Assembly (NCBI GenBank): GCA_937773555.1
Contig: CALJVT010000003.1
Coordinates: 60,001 to 124,000 of the forward strand
Direction: 5' to 3'
Source of the DNA: an uncultured Pseudomonadales bacterium
GTDB taxonomy: Bacteria > Pseudomonadota > Gammaproteobacteria > Pseudomonadales > Balneatricaceae
Length of the DNA: 64,000 bases
This document shows positions 19,244 through 28,189 of the stretch, one piece after another; positions within the stretch are counted from its first letter, which is position 1, and each line of letters starts with the position of its first letter. The notes beneath the pieces are model-generated. The model searched no databases. It was not told the origin of the DNA and saw only the letters and a program-made list of their open reading frames with translations. Both the position numbers and the translations under genes were made by a program.

Positions 19244-20134
19244 TTAACTTATATGGCACTGTTGCAATAACCAGTGCTTAAAATCGGCCACATGGGGACA
19301 GGTGGTTAGGTCAGATTTGGTAGTGAGCCAATAGCCACCTTGGCTGGTTAAACGGATGTTAAAAGGTTCTACTAAAGAGCCATTGGCAAGTTTGTGATTG
19401 ACGATAGGGGACCTAGCCAGGGCAATGCCAGACCCATGGATAGCCGATTTTAAAGTGAGCATAGACTGATCAAAACGATGACCTAACTCAGAGTTAACAC
19501 CTATAACGCCAGCATGGGCTAACCACATGGCCCAGTCCTCTGGGTAAAAGTTAATGTGCAATAATTTGTGATTGGCTAAGTCGGATGGTTGCAACAAAGG
19601 CTCGGGGCCTGCCAACAACTCTGGGCTGCAAACTGGAAATATTTCTTCTGCAAATAGCAACGTACTGTCGCTTTTGAGGCAAGGTTCCAGTAAATACCGA
19701 ATTTCAATATCAAAGGCATCAGGGAAAAAACCAATGTCGTTATCTTGGGCTGACAAATGCACATCAATACTGGGGTGTTGCTTTTGGTAATCCGCTATTC
19801 TTGGGAGTAACCACTGTACGGAAAATGACGAAGGGGCTTTAATATTAAGATGTGTCGATGTTTTATCAGTAATAATTTCCTTGTAACCTTGTCCTATTAA
19901 GTCGAACGACGTGGTTAACATAGGTAAATAAGCCTTACCTGCGTTGGTCAGTGCTAGGCGCTGATGAGCACGATTAAATAGGTTTAAACCCAGGTAATTT
20001 TCTAGAGTTCTAACTTGGTGACTAATGGCTGCTTGGGTTACATTAAGTTCTGCAGATGCGGCAGTAAAGCTTAAATGCCGAGCGGCAGCCTCAAATGCTT
20101 TCAGCGCATTTAATGGTGGCATTCTTCGATTCAC
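19244..20134 (-). CDS. LysR-family regulator, GcvA-like
   Basis: A 296-residue LysR-type regulator of the GcvA branch, opening MPPLNALKAFEAAARHLSFT after a short lead. The helix-turn-helix (about 8-65) shows AASAELNVTQAAISHQVRTLE. The effector domain ends with QGGYWLTT. The GTG at 20134 overlaps the stop of the upstream M20 amidohydrolase gene (GTGA); an ATG four codons in is also possible. The regulator is therefore the last gene of the operon it probably controls. Confidence 0.88.
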   Translation of the reverse strand: MNRRMPPLNALKAFEAAARHLSFTAASAELNVTQAAISHQVRTLENYLGLNLFNRAHQRLALTNAGKAYLPMLTTSFDLIGQGYKEIITDKTSTHLNIKAPSSFSVQWLLPRIADYQKQHPSIDVHLSAQDNDIGFFPDAFDIEIRYLLEPCLKSDSTLLFAEEIFPVCSPELLAGPEPLLQPSDLANHKLLHINFYPEDWAMWLAHAGVIGVNSELGHRFDQSMLTLKSAIHGSGIALARSPIVNHKLANGSLVEPFNIRLTSQGGYWLTTKSDLTTCPHVADFKHWLLQQCHIS

Positions 20135-21309
20135 ACCACACCCGCTTCGGCATTTAACTCTTGCTGTACTAAAGTCACCCAGTAAGCCGTGCCAGTTTCT
20201 AGAATGTCGTCATTAAAATCATAGTGGGGGTTGTGTAACATACAGCCCCCTACGCTATCAATGCCATTACCTATAAAAGCGTAGCAGCCATCTTTAACGC
20301 GCAGCATACTGGAAAAATCTTCAGAAATGGTTTTAGGGCGGCAGGCTAAATCAACCGACTTTTCACCCAGCAAAGAGAGCGCCGCTTTGCCTGCGGCTTG
20401 GGTTTCCTTCGCTGTATTAATGGTGGCCCAGAATACGCGCTCGTAGGTGTATTCATGCTCAGCACCGTGGGCCTGACAGATGCCTGCTACCAGCTGCCCC
20501 ATGCGAGCTTCAATAATATCTTGCACCTCTTCAGAGAAACTGCGGCAATCGCCTGTGATGGTAACTGTACTTGGAATAACATTAACCGCACCATCAGTAA
20601 TGAACTCGGTTGCGGAGACTACGGCTTGTTGCTCTGGGTTTATACTGCGAGAAACAATAGTCTGTAGCCCCAGCAAAATTTCGGCACCAATAACGAGCGG
20701 GTCAATGTGGTGGTGGGGTTGTGAAGCGTGACCGCCACGGCCTTTAATGACAATTTTAAAATTGTCTTCACTTGCCATTACCCCACCCGAATTCATCGAC
20801 ATGTGGCCCGCAGCCATGCCGGGCATGTTATGAAGGCCATAAATGGCTTGCATGGGGAAACGTTCGAATAACCCATCGTCTATCATGGCTTGGGCGCCTG
20901 CGCCGTGTTCTTCATCGGGCTGGAATATAAAATAAACTGTACCGTCAAACGTTCCATGTTGAGCCAATTCTTGGGCAGCACCCAACAACATAGTCGTATG
21001 ACCGTCATGACCACAGGCGTGCATGCGTCCATCATTAAGAGATCTATGAGAAAACTCGTTAAGCTCTTGAATGGCTAATGCATCCATGTCGGCTCTTAAT
21101 CCAATGGCCTTACTAGAGGTGCCCTTGCGTAATTCAGCAACGATACCTATCTGGCCAACACCTTCATGCACGACAAGACCAAACTCAATGAGTTTTTGTA
21201 TTACAAAAGCAGCCGTATCAAAAACTGAGAACTCAGTTTCAGGGTGCTGATGCAGGTGACGACGCCAAGTTTGCATCTGTTCTTTTGAAGCTTGAAGGAG
21301 TTGAGTCAT
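20131..21309 (-). CDS. M20 family amidohydrolase (hippurate hydrolase-like)
   Basis: A 392-residue metallopeptidase of the M20D branch. Metal ligands are C99 and H101 (HACGHDGHT), E133/E134 (FQPDEEHGAGA), H160 (GLHNMPG) and a C-terminal histidine in HNPHYDFND. The dimerisation domain lies in the middle (about 185-300). Such enzymes remove N-acyl groups from amino acids or hydrolyse indole- or benzoyl-amide conjugates. There is no signal peptide. It follows the GlcG-like gene after 44 bases and is coupled to the LysR gene. The acylated substrate is unknown. Confidence 0.9.
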   Translation of the reverse strand: MTQLLQASKEQMQTWRRHLHQHPETEFSVFDTAAFVIQKLIEFGLVVHEGVGQIGIVAELRKGTSSKAIGLRADMDALAIQELNEFSHRSLNDGRMHACGHDGHTTMLLGAAQELAQHGTFDGTVYFIFQPDEEHGAGAQAMIDDGLFERFPMQAIYGLHNMPGMAAGHMSMNSGGVMASEDNFKIVIKGRGGHASQPHHHIDPLVIGAEILLGLQTIVSRSINPEQQAVVSATEFITDGAVNVIPSTVTITGDCRSFSEEVQDIIEARMGQLVAGICQAHGAEHEYTYERVFWATINTAKETQAAGKAALSLLGEKSVDLACRPKTISEDFSSMLRVKDGCYAFIGNGIDSVGGCMLHNPHYDFNDDILETGTAYWVTLVQQELNAEAGVV

Positions 21310-21353
21310 CGGTGAGCTTTTATAGACATTTTAGAGCACTTATGATGCCATAG

Positions 21354-21782
21354 TTAGCCTTTGGCCACTAGGCCTACACTTTCAATACCTGCAACTGCAG
21401 CGGTTAAATCGTTATCTGAAGTATCGCCAGTGACACCCAAGGCACCCATAATTTGGCCACGTTCGTTTTGGATTAGCACGCCACCAGGAACAGGAATCAT
21501 TTTTCCATCTAACGCAGCGTTTGCGGTAACAATAAAGTAAGGTTGAGCTTCGGCCCTAGCCATTTGAGCACTGCCAGGCATACCAAGCATAACAGCACCA
21601 TAAGCTTTGGCTTGGGCGATTGCAAAGCGACCTGGTGAAGCGCCATCTTGGCGTTCAAAGGCCTTTACATGGCCACCTGAGTCTAATACCACAACAGATA
21701 ATGGCTTAAACCCAAGTTCTTTACCCTTGGCAAGAGTAGCATTGATGATGCGCTTTGAGCGGCTTAAAGATAGTTCGGCCAT
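21354..21782 (-). CDS. GlcG/HbpS-like heme-degradation-fold protein (DUF336)
   Basis: A 142-residue protein spanning one DUF336 domain, with LSVVVLDSGGHVKAFERQDGA, written LSVVVLDSGG then HVKAFERQDG, near residues 28-48 and IPVPGGVLI near 96-104. Members occur beside glycolate, propanediol and other catabolic genes and in heme-binding HbpS; their biochemical role is mostly unsettled. It lies between the ThDP enzyme and the M20 gene on the same strand, which points to a helper role in that pathway. Confidence 0.85.
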   Translation of the reverse strand: MAELSLSRSKRIINATLAKGKELGFKPLSVVVLDSGGHVKAFERQDGASPGRFAIAQAKAYGAVMLGMPGSAQMARAEAQPYFIVTANAALDGKMIPVPGGVLIQNERGQIMGALGVTGDTSDNDLTAAVAGIESVGLVAKG

Positions 21783-21889
21783 AAAAGGCTCCCGGTAAGT
21801 TGTAAAATTTCGTACATCATAGCCGAGTTGTATTACCGGTAGTAGCCTGTACCCAAATTTAGTCGCGATTAGATGACTAAATTGATGAT

Positions 21890-23569
21890 TTATAGACCGA
21901 ATGCGTCGTCACGAATTTGATTGAGGGTCTGATCTGGCGTTAGGGCTTGCGGATCCAACTTTATATGAATAAGAGCAGGCTTTTTAGCAGCCATGGCCTC
22001 ACTCAAAGCTTGAGGAAACTGCGCACTTTTTGTAACCTTGGCAGCAAAGGCATCATAGGCCTGTGCTAGTGCGCAAAAGTCTGGGTTGACTAAATCTGTA
22101 GCGCTTACGCGGTTTGGAAAATGGCGTTCTTGGTGCATACGAATAGTGCCATACATACCATTGTCGATCACCAATACAATAATAGCAGCGCGCTCTTGCA
22201 CTGCAGTACCAAATTCTTGCATGGTCATTTGGAAACAGCCGTCACCAGCAAACGCCACTACAGGGGTGTTGGGGCAAGCTATTTTTGCCGCAACAGCTGC
22301 AGGTAAACCATAGCCCATCGAACCACTTGTTGGTGCTAGTTGGGTGCCATATTCAGAAAACTTCCAAAAGCGGTGAATCCACGTGGCGTAGTTACCTGCA
22401 CCGTTGGTTATAATTGTATTAGATGGCAAAGTTACCGCAAGATGCGCCATGATAGCCGGCATTTGTACTTCACCTGGGTGTGTCTGAGTTGGGAGGGTAG
22501 ACCAGCCTTGGTAGTTGCTATGACAACGCATTAGGTGATCTATGCGGCGTTGCGTTATCGTTTGGCTAACCGTTAGTTCAACGAGGCCTTGTGCTAATGC
22601 TTTAGGGCTGGCATGAATGGCAAGGTCTGCACGATAGACCCGCCCCAATTCCTCTGCACAGGCATGGATATGAATGAGCTGTTGTTTAGCCCCCTGTACC
22701 CCTAGCAGTTGGTAATTTTGTGAGGGTACTTCTGAGAAGCGGCTGCCCATTAAAATAACCAAGTCTGCATTAGCTATAGCCGCACTTAACTTAGGGTTTA
22801 TGCCTAGACCAACGTCGCCAGCGTAGTTGGGGTGATGATGATTAAACAACATTTGGCGGCGAAATGAACATGCCACTGGCACCTTAAACCGTTCTGCAAA
22901 GGCCTCTACCTTTGCCACTGAATCTGAGCACCAACGACTACCACCTAATATTAAAATAGGGTTTGCAGCGTGCTCAGTCATTTCAGCCATACGCTTTAAA
23001 TCGTCCTGGCTAGGGTAGGTCTCTAAAGTATTAAAAGGCCTAATGGCCAAGCTCTCTGCTGTGCCAGCCAAAGTGTCTTCTGGCAACACTAGTACCACTG
23101 GGCCTGGGCGACCACTGGTGGCTATAGACCATGCCCGGCTTACCATTTCGGTAATGCGATCTGCAGAATCTATTTCTGCAACCCACTTAGCCATAGACCC
23201 CAAAAATTGGCCATAATCTACTTCTTGAAATGCTTCTCGATGGCGTAATTTACTATTAATTTGACCAATAAATAAAATCATGGGTGTGGAATCTTGCTGC
23301 GCCACGTGGATGCCAGCACTGGCGTTGGTGGCACCTGGGCCCCTGGTGACAAAACAAACACCAGGCGTTCCGTGGAGTTTGCCCCACGCTTCTGCCATCA
23401 TCGCAGCACCACCTTCTTGGCGAGCGCTAGTCACGTTAATAGTGCTGTCGTGCAGGGCATCCAGCACTTCTAAGTAGCTTTCGCCGGGCACGCAAAATAG
23501 TTGCTTAACGCCGTGGGCCTCTAGGGCATCGACCACTAGTTCGCCACCAGATTTAGTACCAACAGTCAT
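21890..23569 (-). CDS. Thiamine-diphosphate-dependent enzyme, acetolactate-synthase-like
   Basis: A 559-residue ThDP enzyme with the usual three-domain layout. The N-terminal pyrimidine-binding domain (about 5-170) has the catalytic glutamate E52 in ARQEGGAAMMAEA. The middle domain is at about 190-330. The C-terminal pyrophosphate-binding domain has GDG (442-444) to N470. It resembles acetolactate synthase large subunits, but there is no small subunit or other branched-chain gene nearby. A catabolic 2-oxoacid decarboxylase or carboligase is more likely in this operon. The next gene downstream is the GlcG-like gene; the AstA-like gene lies 18 bases upstream. Confidence 0.85.
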   Translation of the reverse strand: MTVGTKSGGELVVDALEAHGVKQLFCVPGESYLEVLDALHDSTINVTSARQEGGAAMMAEAWGKLHGTPGVCFVTRGPGATNASAGIHVAQQDSTPMILFIGQINSKLRHREAFQEVDYGQFLGSMAKWVAEIDSADRITEMVSRAWSIATSGRPGPVVLVLPEDTLAGTAESLAIRPFNTLETYPSQDDLKRMAEMTEHAANPILILGGSRWCSDSVAKVEAFAERFKVPVACSFRRQMLFNHHHPNYAGDVGLGINPKLSAAIANADLVILMGSRFSEVPSQNYQLLGVQGAKQQLIHIHACAEELGRVYRADLAIHASPKALAQGLVELTVSQTITQRRIDHLMRCHSNYQGWSTLPTQTHPGEVQMPAIMAHLAVTLPSNTIITNGAGNYATWIHRFWKFSEYGTQLAPTSGSMGYGLPAAVAAKIACPNTPVVAFAGDGCFQMTMQEFGTAVQERAAIIVLVIDNGMYGTIRMHQERHFPNRVSATDLVNPDFCALAQAYDAFAAKVTKSAQFPQALSEAMAAKKPALIHIKLDPQALTPDQTLNQIRDDAFGL

Positions 23570-23587
23570 ACATATTCCCTTTAAAAG

Positions 23588-24634
23588 TTACAGGCGTTGT
23601 AAAGTTTTGTAGTAAGCCTTTACGGCTACTAAACGGCAAAGGTCTTGGTGATGCAACTCAAGGCCTCGAGCAGTTTCTTGGCTAATAATTGCGTTGCCCT
23701 GATCGTCAAACGATACGGGTACAATACTACTGCGAAAATTTGTTAGCTTTGTGTTACTGACTAAAAACAACTCTGCGTCATGTTTAGGTTGGGCTATTTT
23801 AGTGGGTAGCACTTCGCTGTTTTTAACCGAGCTTATATCTCTTAGCTGGGCTTCTACTGTTGGGCCTGCATCAAAAATATCCACGTAACCCATATCCTGA
23901 AAACCTTCTTTTTCTAATAATCGAAGAGCAGGCCGAGTCTTTTCATGGACATGGCTAATAACTGCCTGGGCCTCAGGGCTAAGTAGATTTACGTAAAGAG
24001 GGTATTTAGGCATCAGCTCTGCAATAAATACCTTGTTACCCAGGCCGACTAGGTAATCAGCCTGCTTAAACTCCATAGAGAAAAAGTGCGTGCCTAACCA
24101 ATGCCAAAAAGGGGAGTTACCACTGGTATCATTAACACCCCGCATTTCTGCGATCACTTTGGTGCCAAATCGCTCGGCAAATTGAGCCATAAACAAAAAA
24201 CGACTTTTCGACAAAAGGCGCCCGTTGGTGCCACAGCGGTGTGCTTCTTGTAAGAACAAGGTGCACACTTCGGCGCAACCCGTATAATGGTTGCACAACG
24301 TAAGCACTTCCATTTTGTTATGTACGTCTAGGGTAGGTGACGCATGGACTACAGTTTGGCGGTGATAATGGTAAAAAGGTGTGCGAGTGCCTACACTGGC
24401 TTCCACAGCAGTAGTGCCTATCACCTCACCCGTTAGGGTATCTTCTAGGACAAATAAGTAACCTTCGTCATAAGGTTGACTCACGGGTTTGGCAAAAGAC
24501 GCCACAGAGTGGGCAATTTTTGCGTTTAAAACATCACGGTTAATGGGTAAGGAGGTAAAACCTACACCAGAATCTACCGCAATTTGATATAAGGCATCTT
24601 GGTCTTGTGGACCAATAGGGCGAACAACCAACAT
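23588..24634 (-). CDS. astA: Arginine N-succinyltransferase-like acyltransferase (AstA family)
   Basis: A 348-residue protein of the AstA family. It opens MLVVRPIGPQDQDALYQIA and keeps the GVGFTSLP segment (24-31) and the FMAQFAERFG / GNSPFWHWLG blocks (about 152-190) diagnostic of arginine/ornithine succinyltransferases. AstA transfers succinyl from succinyl-CoA to arginine, the first step of ammonia-producing arginine catabolism. The partner genes astB, astC, astD and astE are not in this window. It leads an operon with a ThDP enzyme, a DUF336 protein and an M20 amidohydrolase, so its substrate may differ. The symbol denotes family. Confidence 0.8.
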   Translation of the reverse strand: MLVVRPIGPQDQDALYQIAVDSGVGFTSLPINRDVLNAKIAHSVASFAKPVSQPYDEGYLFVLEDTLTGEVIGTTAVEASVGTRTPFYHYHRQTVVHASPTLDVHNKMEVLTLCNHYTGCAEVCTLFLQEAHRCGTNGRLLSKSRFLFMAQFAERFGTKVIAEMRGVNDTSGNSPFWHWLGTHFFSMEFKQADYLVGLGNKVFIAELMPKYPLYVNLLSPEAQAVISHVHEKTRPALRLLEKEGFQDMGYVDIFDAGPTVEAQLRDISSVKNSEVLPTKIAQPKHDAELFLVSNTKLTNFRSSIVPVSFDDQGNAIISQETARGLELHHQDLCRLVAVKAYYKTLQRL

Positions 24635-24947
24635 AGTAAGCTAGCCATTAGTAGCGAATAAGACCTTATTATACGGGGAGTGACCTATTTAAGAGCAAGG
24701 TTTAACTTGCATATATGCGCCATAAATCTTCGCAAATAGATTAAAACGAATTGATCTGCTTGGTGTAGAGTAAAATACGGTCATTTTTAACGACGAAGAA
24801 TGTTGCTAGTGCAGTGACTCAAGGCATTTTCATGACCCACTACCCACCTTATGTCTAGGTAGAGGGCTATCTATGTGTGCTGTTTAAACTGGTCTCATCT
24901 AAGTGGCCAAGTTAAGCAACACCGACGTGGTACTCACTGTGTTGGAA
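24635..24947. other. Intergenic region, no gene seen
   Basis: 313 bases between two minus-strand genes. I find no convincing ORF, strong hairpin or repeat. It should contain the promoter of the AstA-led operon near 24635-24750, but no clear -35/-10 pair stands out. Confidence 0.6.
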
Positions 24948-26429
24948 TTAGCGAACAACCCGCCTAATAAATACCACCACCACACCAATCATACATCCTA
25001 AAATAAATGCCAATATAGCCTTTAGCCGCACTTTTTGGGTCAAGTTGCTAGACACGCTTTCCTTCACACTGCCAATAAGGTCAAACAACTCACCCCTGTC
25101 ATCCAAACTGCTTAGATTAGACACCTGAAGAATGCCCAAAAGTGCTAAGTGAATGGCTTCAAGTTCGTTGTAGGATTGGTTAATTAACGAATTAATCTCA
25201 TCAGCTGATATGTTGCCTGTAGAATGGTTTGCTGTAGAACCATAAAAGTCAATTTCAGTAATTATGTCTTGTAATTTAACTGAAATATCTATTTTTTTCC
25301 CTAATAGCTCTTTTCTATACTCTGGATCAGACATTTTTGAGCCTAAGGTCAAAAGGCTATTAATCACGCCCTCACCGTACTGAACGGTGGTTCCTGGTTG
25401 GCTTGCAGTGTTTTCATAATTCCCAGTAGGGTTGTTGCTTTGCTGATTAAACTCAATCAACGCTTGTTCATAAACACCAACCATGCGTTCAAGGCTAGCT
25501 CGTTCGCGTTCTAGCTTTCCTAAGCGAGCTTGCCTGAACCCTTTAAACCAAGCCTCATTCTTGACGCCTACACCATTCTTCACAACAAGCTCTTTTAAGA
25601 TTGAAACCCGGTACTTGTCTTCCAAATTTAGCTTATATGATAAGTCTGTGATTGACATGCCTGACGCTGGATCTTTAATGGATTGGTTGTCTAGAGAGTT
25701 GGACAGGTTCCGAACAGCGTTAGACAATAGGCTAAGAGTGTCCCCTAACACGTTGACTTGAATAAGTAATTCACCTGAAAGAATACGCTGGTCTAGCCGA
25801 GTAACTGTGGGAGCCGAAACCACTAAAACACCACGGTCTACAATAGCTTTTGTAGCCCATACCTTTGGTATGCTGGTTAACAGGTCACTTGCTTTTTTAA
25901 GATTCCCATTAAATAAATCCAGGTCTATGGTAAGGATGACATTCTTTTTAGATTGAGCCAGTACCTCGTTTGTATACCCAGAAACTGCTTCGCTATATGC
26001 TGCCGTTGTTAAGCCTTTTTCCTTTGATAATAGCTGGGTGACTACGGATTTTAGTGCACCTTCACCATTAAACCCTGACTTTAAATGGATTGCCTCAACT
26101 AGCTCAGGGTAAGTGAACTCTGGGCTATTAATGTTGCCATAAACTTCAGACAATACTGATCCGGAAATAAGTTCTTGGGGTGAAAATTTTTCGCCGTTTG
26201 GAAAGCGTCCGTCTTCAACACCTTGAAAGTTGAAATGCACCTGAAGGCTGGCCTGCTTAGTTTTATCAACAGCGATACCGCCCAATAAATAAATGAGAAC
26301 CAAGGATAAACAAATGATACCAAACAACACAATGCGGTATTTTGCCTGCCAAAGTGGGATTAAAATGTCTTTGAAGTCTATTTCATCGTCAAAAACAGGG
26401 TCAATAGAATTTGATACTTCCTTGTTCAT
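24948..26429 (-). CDS. Wzz-like chain-length determinant/polysaccharide co-polymerase
   Basis: A 493-residue inner-membrane protein with a membrane segment at about residues 33-52 (YRIVLFGIICLSLVLIYLL) and another at the C terminus (about 468-489, AILAFILGCMIGVVVVFIRR). The long periplasmic part between them contains coiled-coil-like helices around 290-420. This topology and the opening EIDFKDILIPLWQAKY are those of Wzz proteins, which set O-antigen or capsule chain length. It is longer than typical Wzz (about 330) and has no cytoplasmic kinase domain. No polysaccharide gene is adjacent, which is unusual. Confidence 0.8.
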   Translation of the reverse strand: MNKEVSNSIDPVFDDEIDFKDILIPLWQAKYRIVLFGIICLSLVLIYLLGGIAVDKTKQASLQVHFNFQGVEDGRFPNGEKFSPQELISGSVLSEVYGNINSPEFTYPELVEAIHLKSGFNGEGALKSVVTQLLSKEKGLTTAAYSEAVSGYTNEVLAQSKKNVILTIDLDLFNGNLKKASDLLTSIPKVWATKAIVDRGVLVVSAPTVTRLDQRILSGELLIQVNVLGDTLSLLSNAVRNLSNSLDNQSIKDPASGMSITDLSYKLNLEDKYRVSILKELVVKNGVGVKNEAWFKGFRQARLGKLERERASLERMVGVYEQALIEFNQQSNNPTGNYENTASQPGTTVQYGEGVINSLLTLGSKMSDPEYRKELLGKKIDISVKLQDIITEIDFYGSTANHSTGNISADEINSLINQSYNELEAIHLALLGILQVSNLSSLDDRGELFDLIGSVKESVSSNLTQKVRLKAILAFILGCMIGVVVVFIRRVVR

Positions 26430-26442
26430 TTATGTTTCCTAG

Positions 26443-26458
26443 CCACTGCATGCAGTGG
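26443..26458. promoter_or_regulatory. Perfect 16-base palindrome before the Wzz-like gene
   Basis: CCACTGCATGCAGTGG is a perfect palindrome whose nearer end lies 13 bases upstream of the start codon. It could be an operator covering the ribosome-binding region or a leader hairpin. The binding protein is unknown. Confidence 0.45.
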
Positions 26459-26475
26459 ATTAATTTACGCAATAT

Positions 26476-26509
26476 AACCCTAAACCATTAATGGTGATGT
26501 CTTAGGGTT
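26476..26509 (-). terminator. Nested inverted repeats, probable terminator after the PanE-like gene
   Basis: AACCCTAA (26476-26483) pairs with TTAGGGTT (26502-26509), and the perfect palindrome ACCATTAATGGT (26484-26495) lies inside. Read on the minus strand it is followed by ATATT, only weakly T-rich. It can terminate the upstream PanE-like gene or act as a regulatory site for the Wzz-like gene. Confidence 0.45.
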
Positions 26510-26593
26510 CCTAATATCGTTATCATCGGCTAATAGTACCCTTAGTGTCAACGCCTGGTGTCAGCACTTAAAGGCTTTTTTGCCCGAGTTGGT

Positions 26594-27595
26594 TTAGTTT
26601 TTGGGTGATTTTGTTGGCAAGGCGCATGCCTGCTGTAAATCTTCGCAAACCTGTTTATGCCCTGCGCAAGGTAAGTGATACAAGGCGCCCTGGGCAATAA
26701 TGTAGCCATTAATTGATGCAATTTCTGTTGGACGGCCTGCTTGGCAGTCTTGCAGCATAGAAGACTTATTAAGGGCTGTTTGCTGCAAAATCCGCACTGC
26801 TGTGTTGAGTAACCCCTGTGCCAGGGGCACTATGCCAACACGGGCCATAACATCTTGGGTTTCTATACATAACTGCTCCAGGCGTGGCCTACCTTGGGGG
26901 TGCTTAATAAGCTCGCCGTTAGTGCATTGGTATATGGCGGTGAGGGCATTAATTACACTATTAACAGCTAACTTGTGCCACATAGGGGTGCGAATATCGG
27001 TATGCCATGAAATATTAAGAATGGGGGTGAGGGGGTTATTTTTGAGGGAGTGACTACTTTTGCTCGTTTTTAGCAACCTTTGAATAGGAGACGGTATTTC
27101 TGCCTCAAGTAAATGGTCACTAAAACACCCTATAAAGGTTTCACCAATGCCTGCACGGACGACATTAAAAGGACTCATGCGCCATGCGCCATCAGTAGTT
27201 GTTGCATAATATATGTTGGCGTTTGGCATCACTCGTTGTAAGGCTTGGGCACTCCCCATGCCATTTTGTAACAATAGGATTTGGGCATCATCTACCAAGT
27301 GTTTCCGCCAGGGCAATACTGCACCTATAGTGGCGTAAGATTTACAGCACACTAGCATGTGTTTAATGGGTTCATGGGGTGGCGTGTCTGGGATCAGTGC
27401 GTTGGGCTGGGTATGAACCTTTTGATCATCTTCCAACAGGTTTATGCCACCTGCGGCTTGGTATTGTGTCAGTTGGTCTGCATCCCTTAATAACAAAGTG
27501 ACTTTTGATCCACGGGCAATTAAAGCGCTGGCCCAAAGGCTGCCGATGGCACCGACACCACAAATGTGCCAAGGGTAGGATGATAGACGAGTCAT
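26594..27595 (-). CDS. panE: Ketopantoate reductase family protein (PanE/ApbA)
   Basis: A 333-residue NADPH-dependent reductase. The N-terminal Rossmann motif is ICGVGAIGSLWAS (11-23). The C-terminal helical domain contains the catalytic lysine segment MWHKLAVNSVINALTAI, which is the family signature. PanE reduces 2-dehydropantoate to pantoate in coenzyme A synthesis. It stands alone, divergent from yajQ with 55 bases between starts. Related paralogues act on other 2-oxoacids, so the substrate is likely but not certain. Confidence 0.85.
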   Translation of the reverse strand: MTRLSSYPWHICGVGAIGSLWASALIARGSKVTLLLRDADQLTQYQAAGGINLLEDDQKVHTQPNALIPDTPPHEPIKHMLVCCKSYATIGAVLPWRKHLVDDAQILLLQNGMGSAQALQRVMPNANIYYATTTDGAWRMSPFNVVRAGIGETFIGCFSDHLLEAEIPSPIQRLLKTSKSSHSLKNNPLTPILNISWHTDIRTPMWHKLAVNSVINALTAIYQCTNGELIKHPQGRPRLEQLCIETQDVMARVGIVPLAQGLLNTAVRILQQTALNKSSMLQDCQAGRPTEIASINGYIIAQGALYHLPCAGHKQVCEDLQQACALPTKSPKN

Positions 27596-27650
27596 GGGTT
27601 ACACTATTACTATTTACATTGATTCGCTATTTTAACAAAGGAATTTACTA

Positions 27651-28133
27651 ATGCCATCTTTTGATGTGGTTTCCGAGCTCGACAGTCATGAAGTATCTAA
27701 TGCCTTAGACCAAGCTAACCGTGAAGTAACTACGCGTTATGACTTTAAAGGCACTAATGCTCGTTTTGAACAAGGTGAAGATCTTGTCACTATGCACGCT
27801 GATGTAGAGTTTCAATTACAGCAAATGTTGCCCATCTTGCATGAAAAGCTGATCAAACGTGGTGTAGATATCCGCTGTTTAGACGTTAAAGACCCAGAAA
27901 CTACCAATATGAAAAGCCGACAGGTAGTCATGATGCGCACAGGTTTAGATAAAGAACTGGCTAAAAAAGTAGTGAAGTTTTTAAAAGAGAAAAAACTAAA
28001 AGTACAAAGTCAGGTGCAGGGCGACCAAGTAAGAGTGACCGGTAAAAAACGTGATGATCTGCAAGAAGCCATAGCAAGCCTGCGTGAAGGTGAGTTTGAC
28101 TTGCCTTTGCAGTTTAATAACTTTAGAGATTAG
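27651..28133 (+). CDS. yajQ: YajQ family nucleotide-binding protein
   Basis: A 160-residue protein matching the YajQ family over its full length: MPSFDVVSELD at the start, TTRYDFKGT near 27-35, and GKKRDDLQEAIA with FDLPLQFNNFRD at the end. YajQ has two ferredoxin-like folds and has been described as a cyclic-di-GMP-binding regulator. Cytoplasmic. AAAGGAA precedes the start with good spacing. It is monocistronic. Confidence 0.95.
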   Translation: MPSFDVVSELDSHEVSNALDQANREVTTRYDFKGTNARFEQGEDLVTMHADVEFQLQQMLPILHEKLIKRGVDIRCLDVKDPETTNMKSRQVVMMRTGLDKELAKKVVKFLKEKKLKVQSQVQGDQVRVTGKKRDDLQEAIASLREGEFDLPLQFNNFRD

Positions 28134-28189
28134 TCACCATTTTGGGTTTATACCCATGCACCTAGGTTACCAAATGGAATTATGCAGAA

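Noticed and set aside
21890-23569. ThDP enzyme as biosynthetic acetolactate synthase (ilvB/ilvI)
   Set aside because: No regulatory subunit or branched-chain gene nearby, and the operon context is catabolic.
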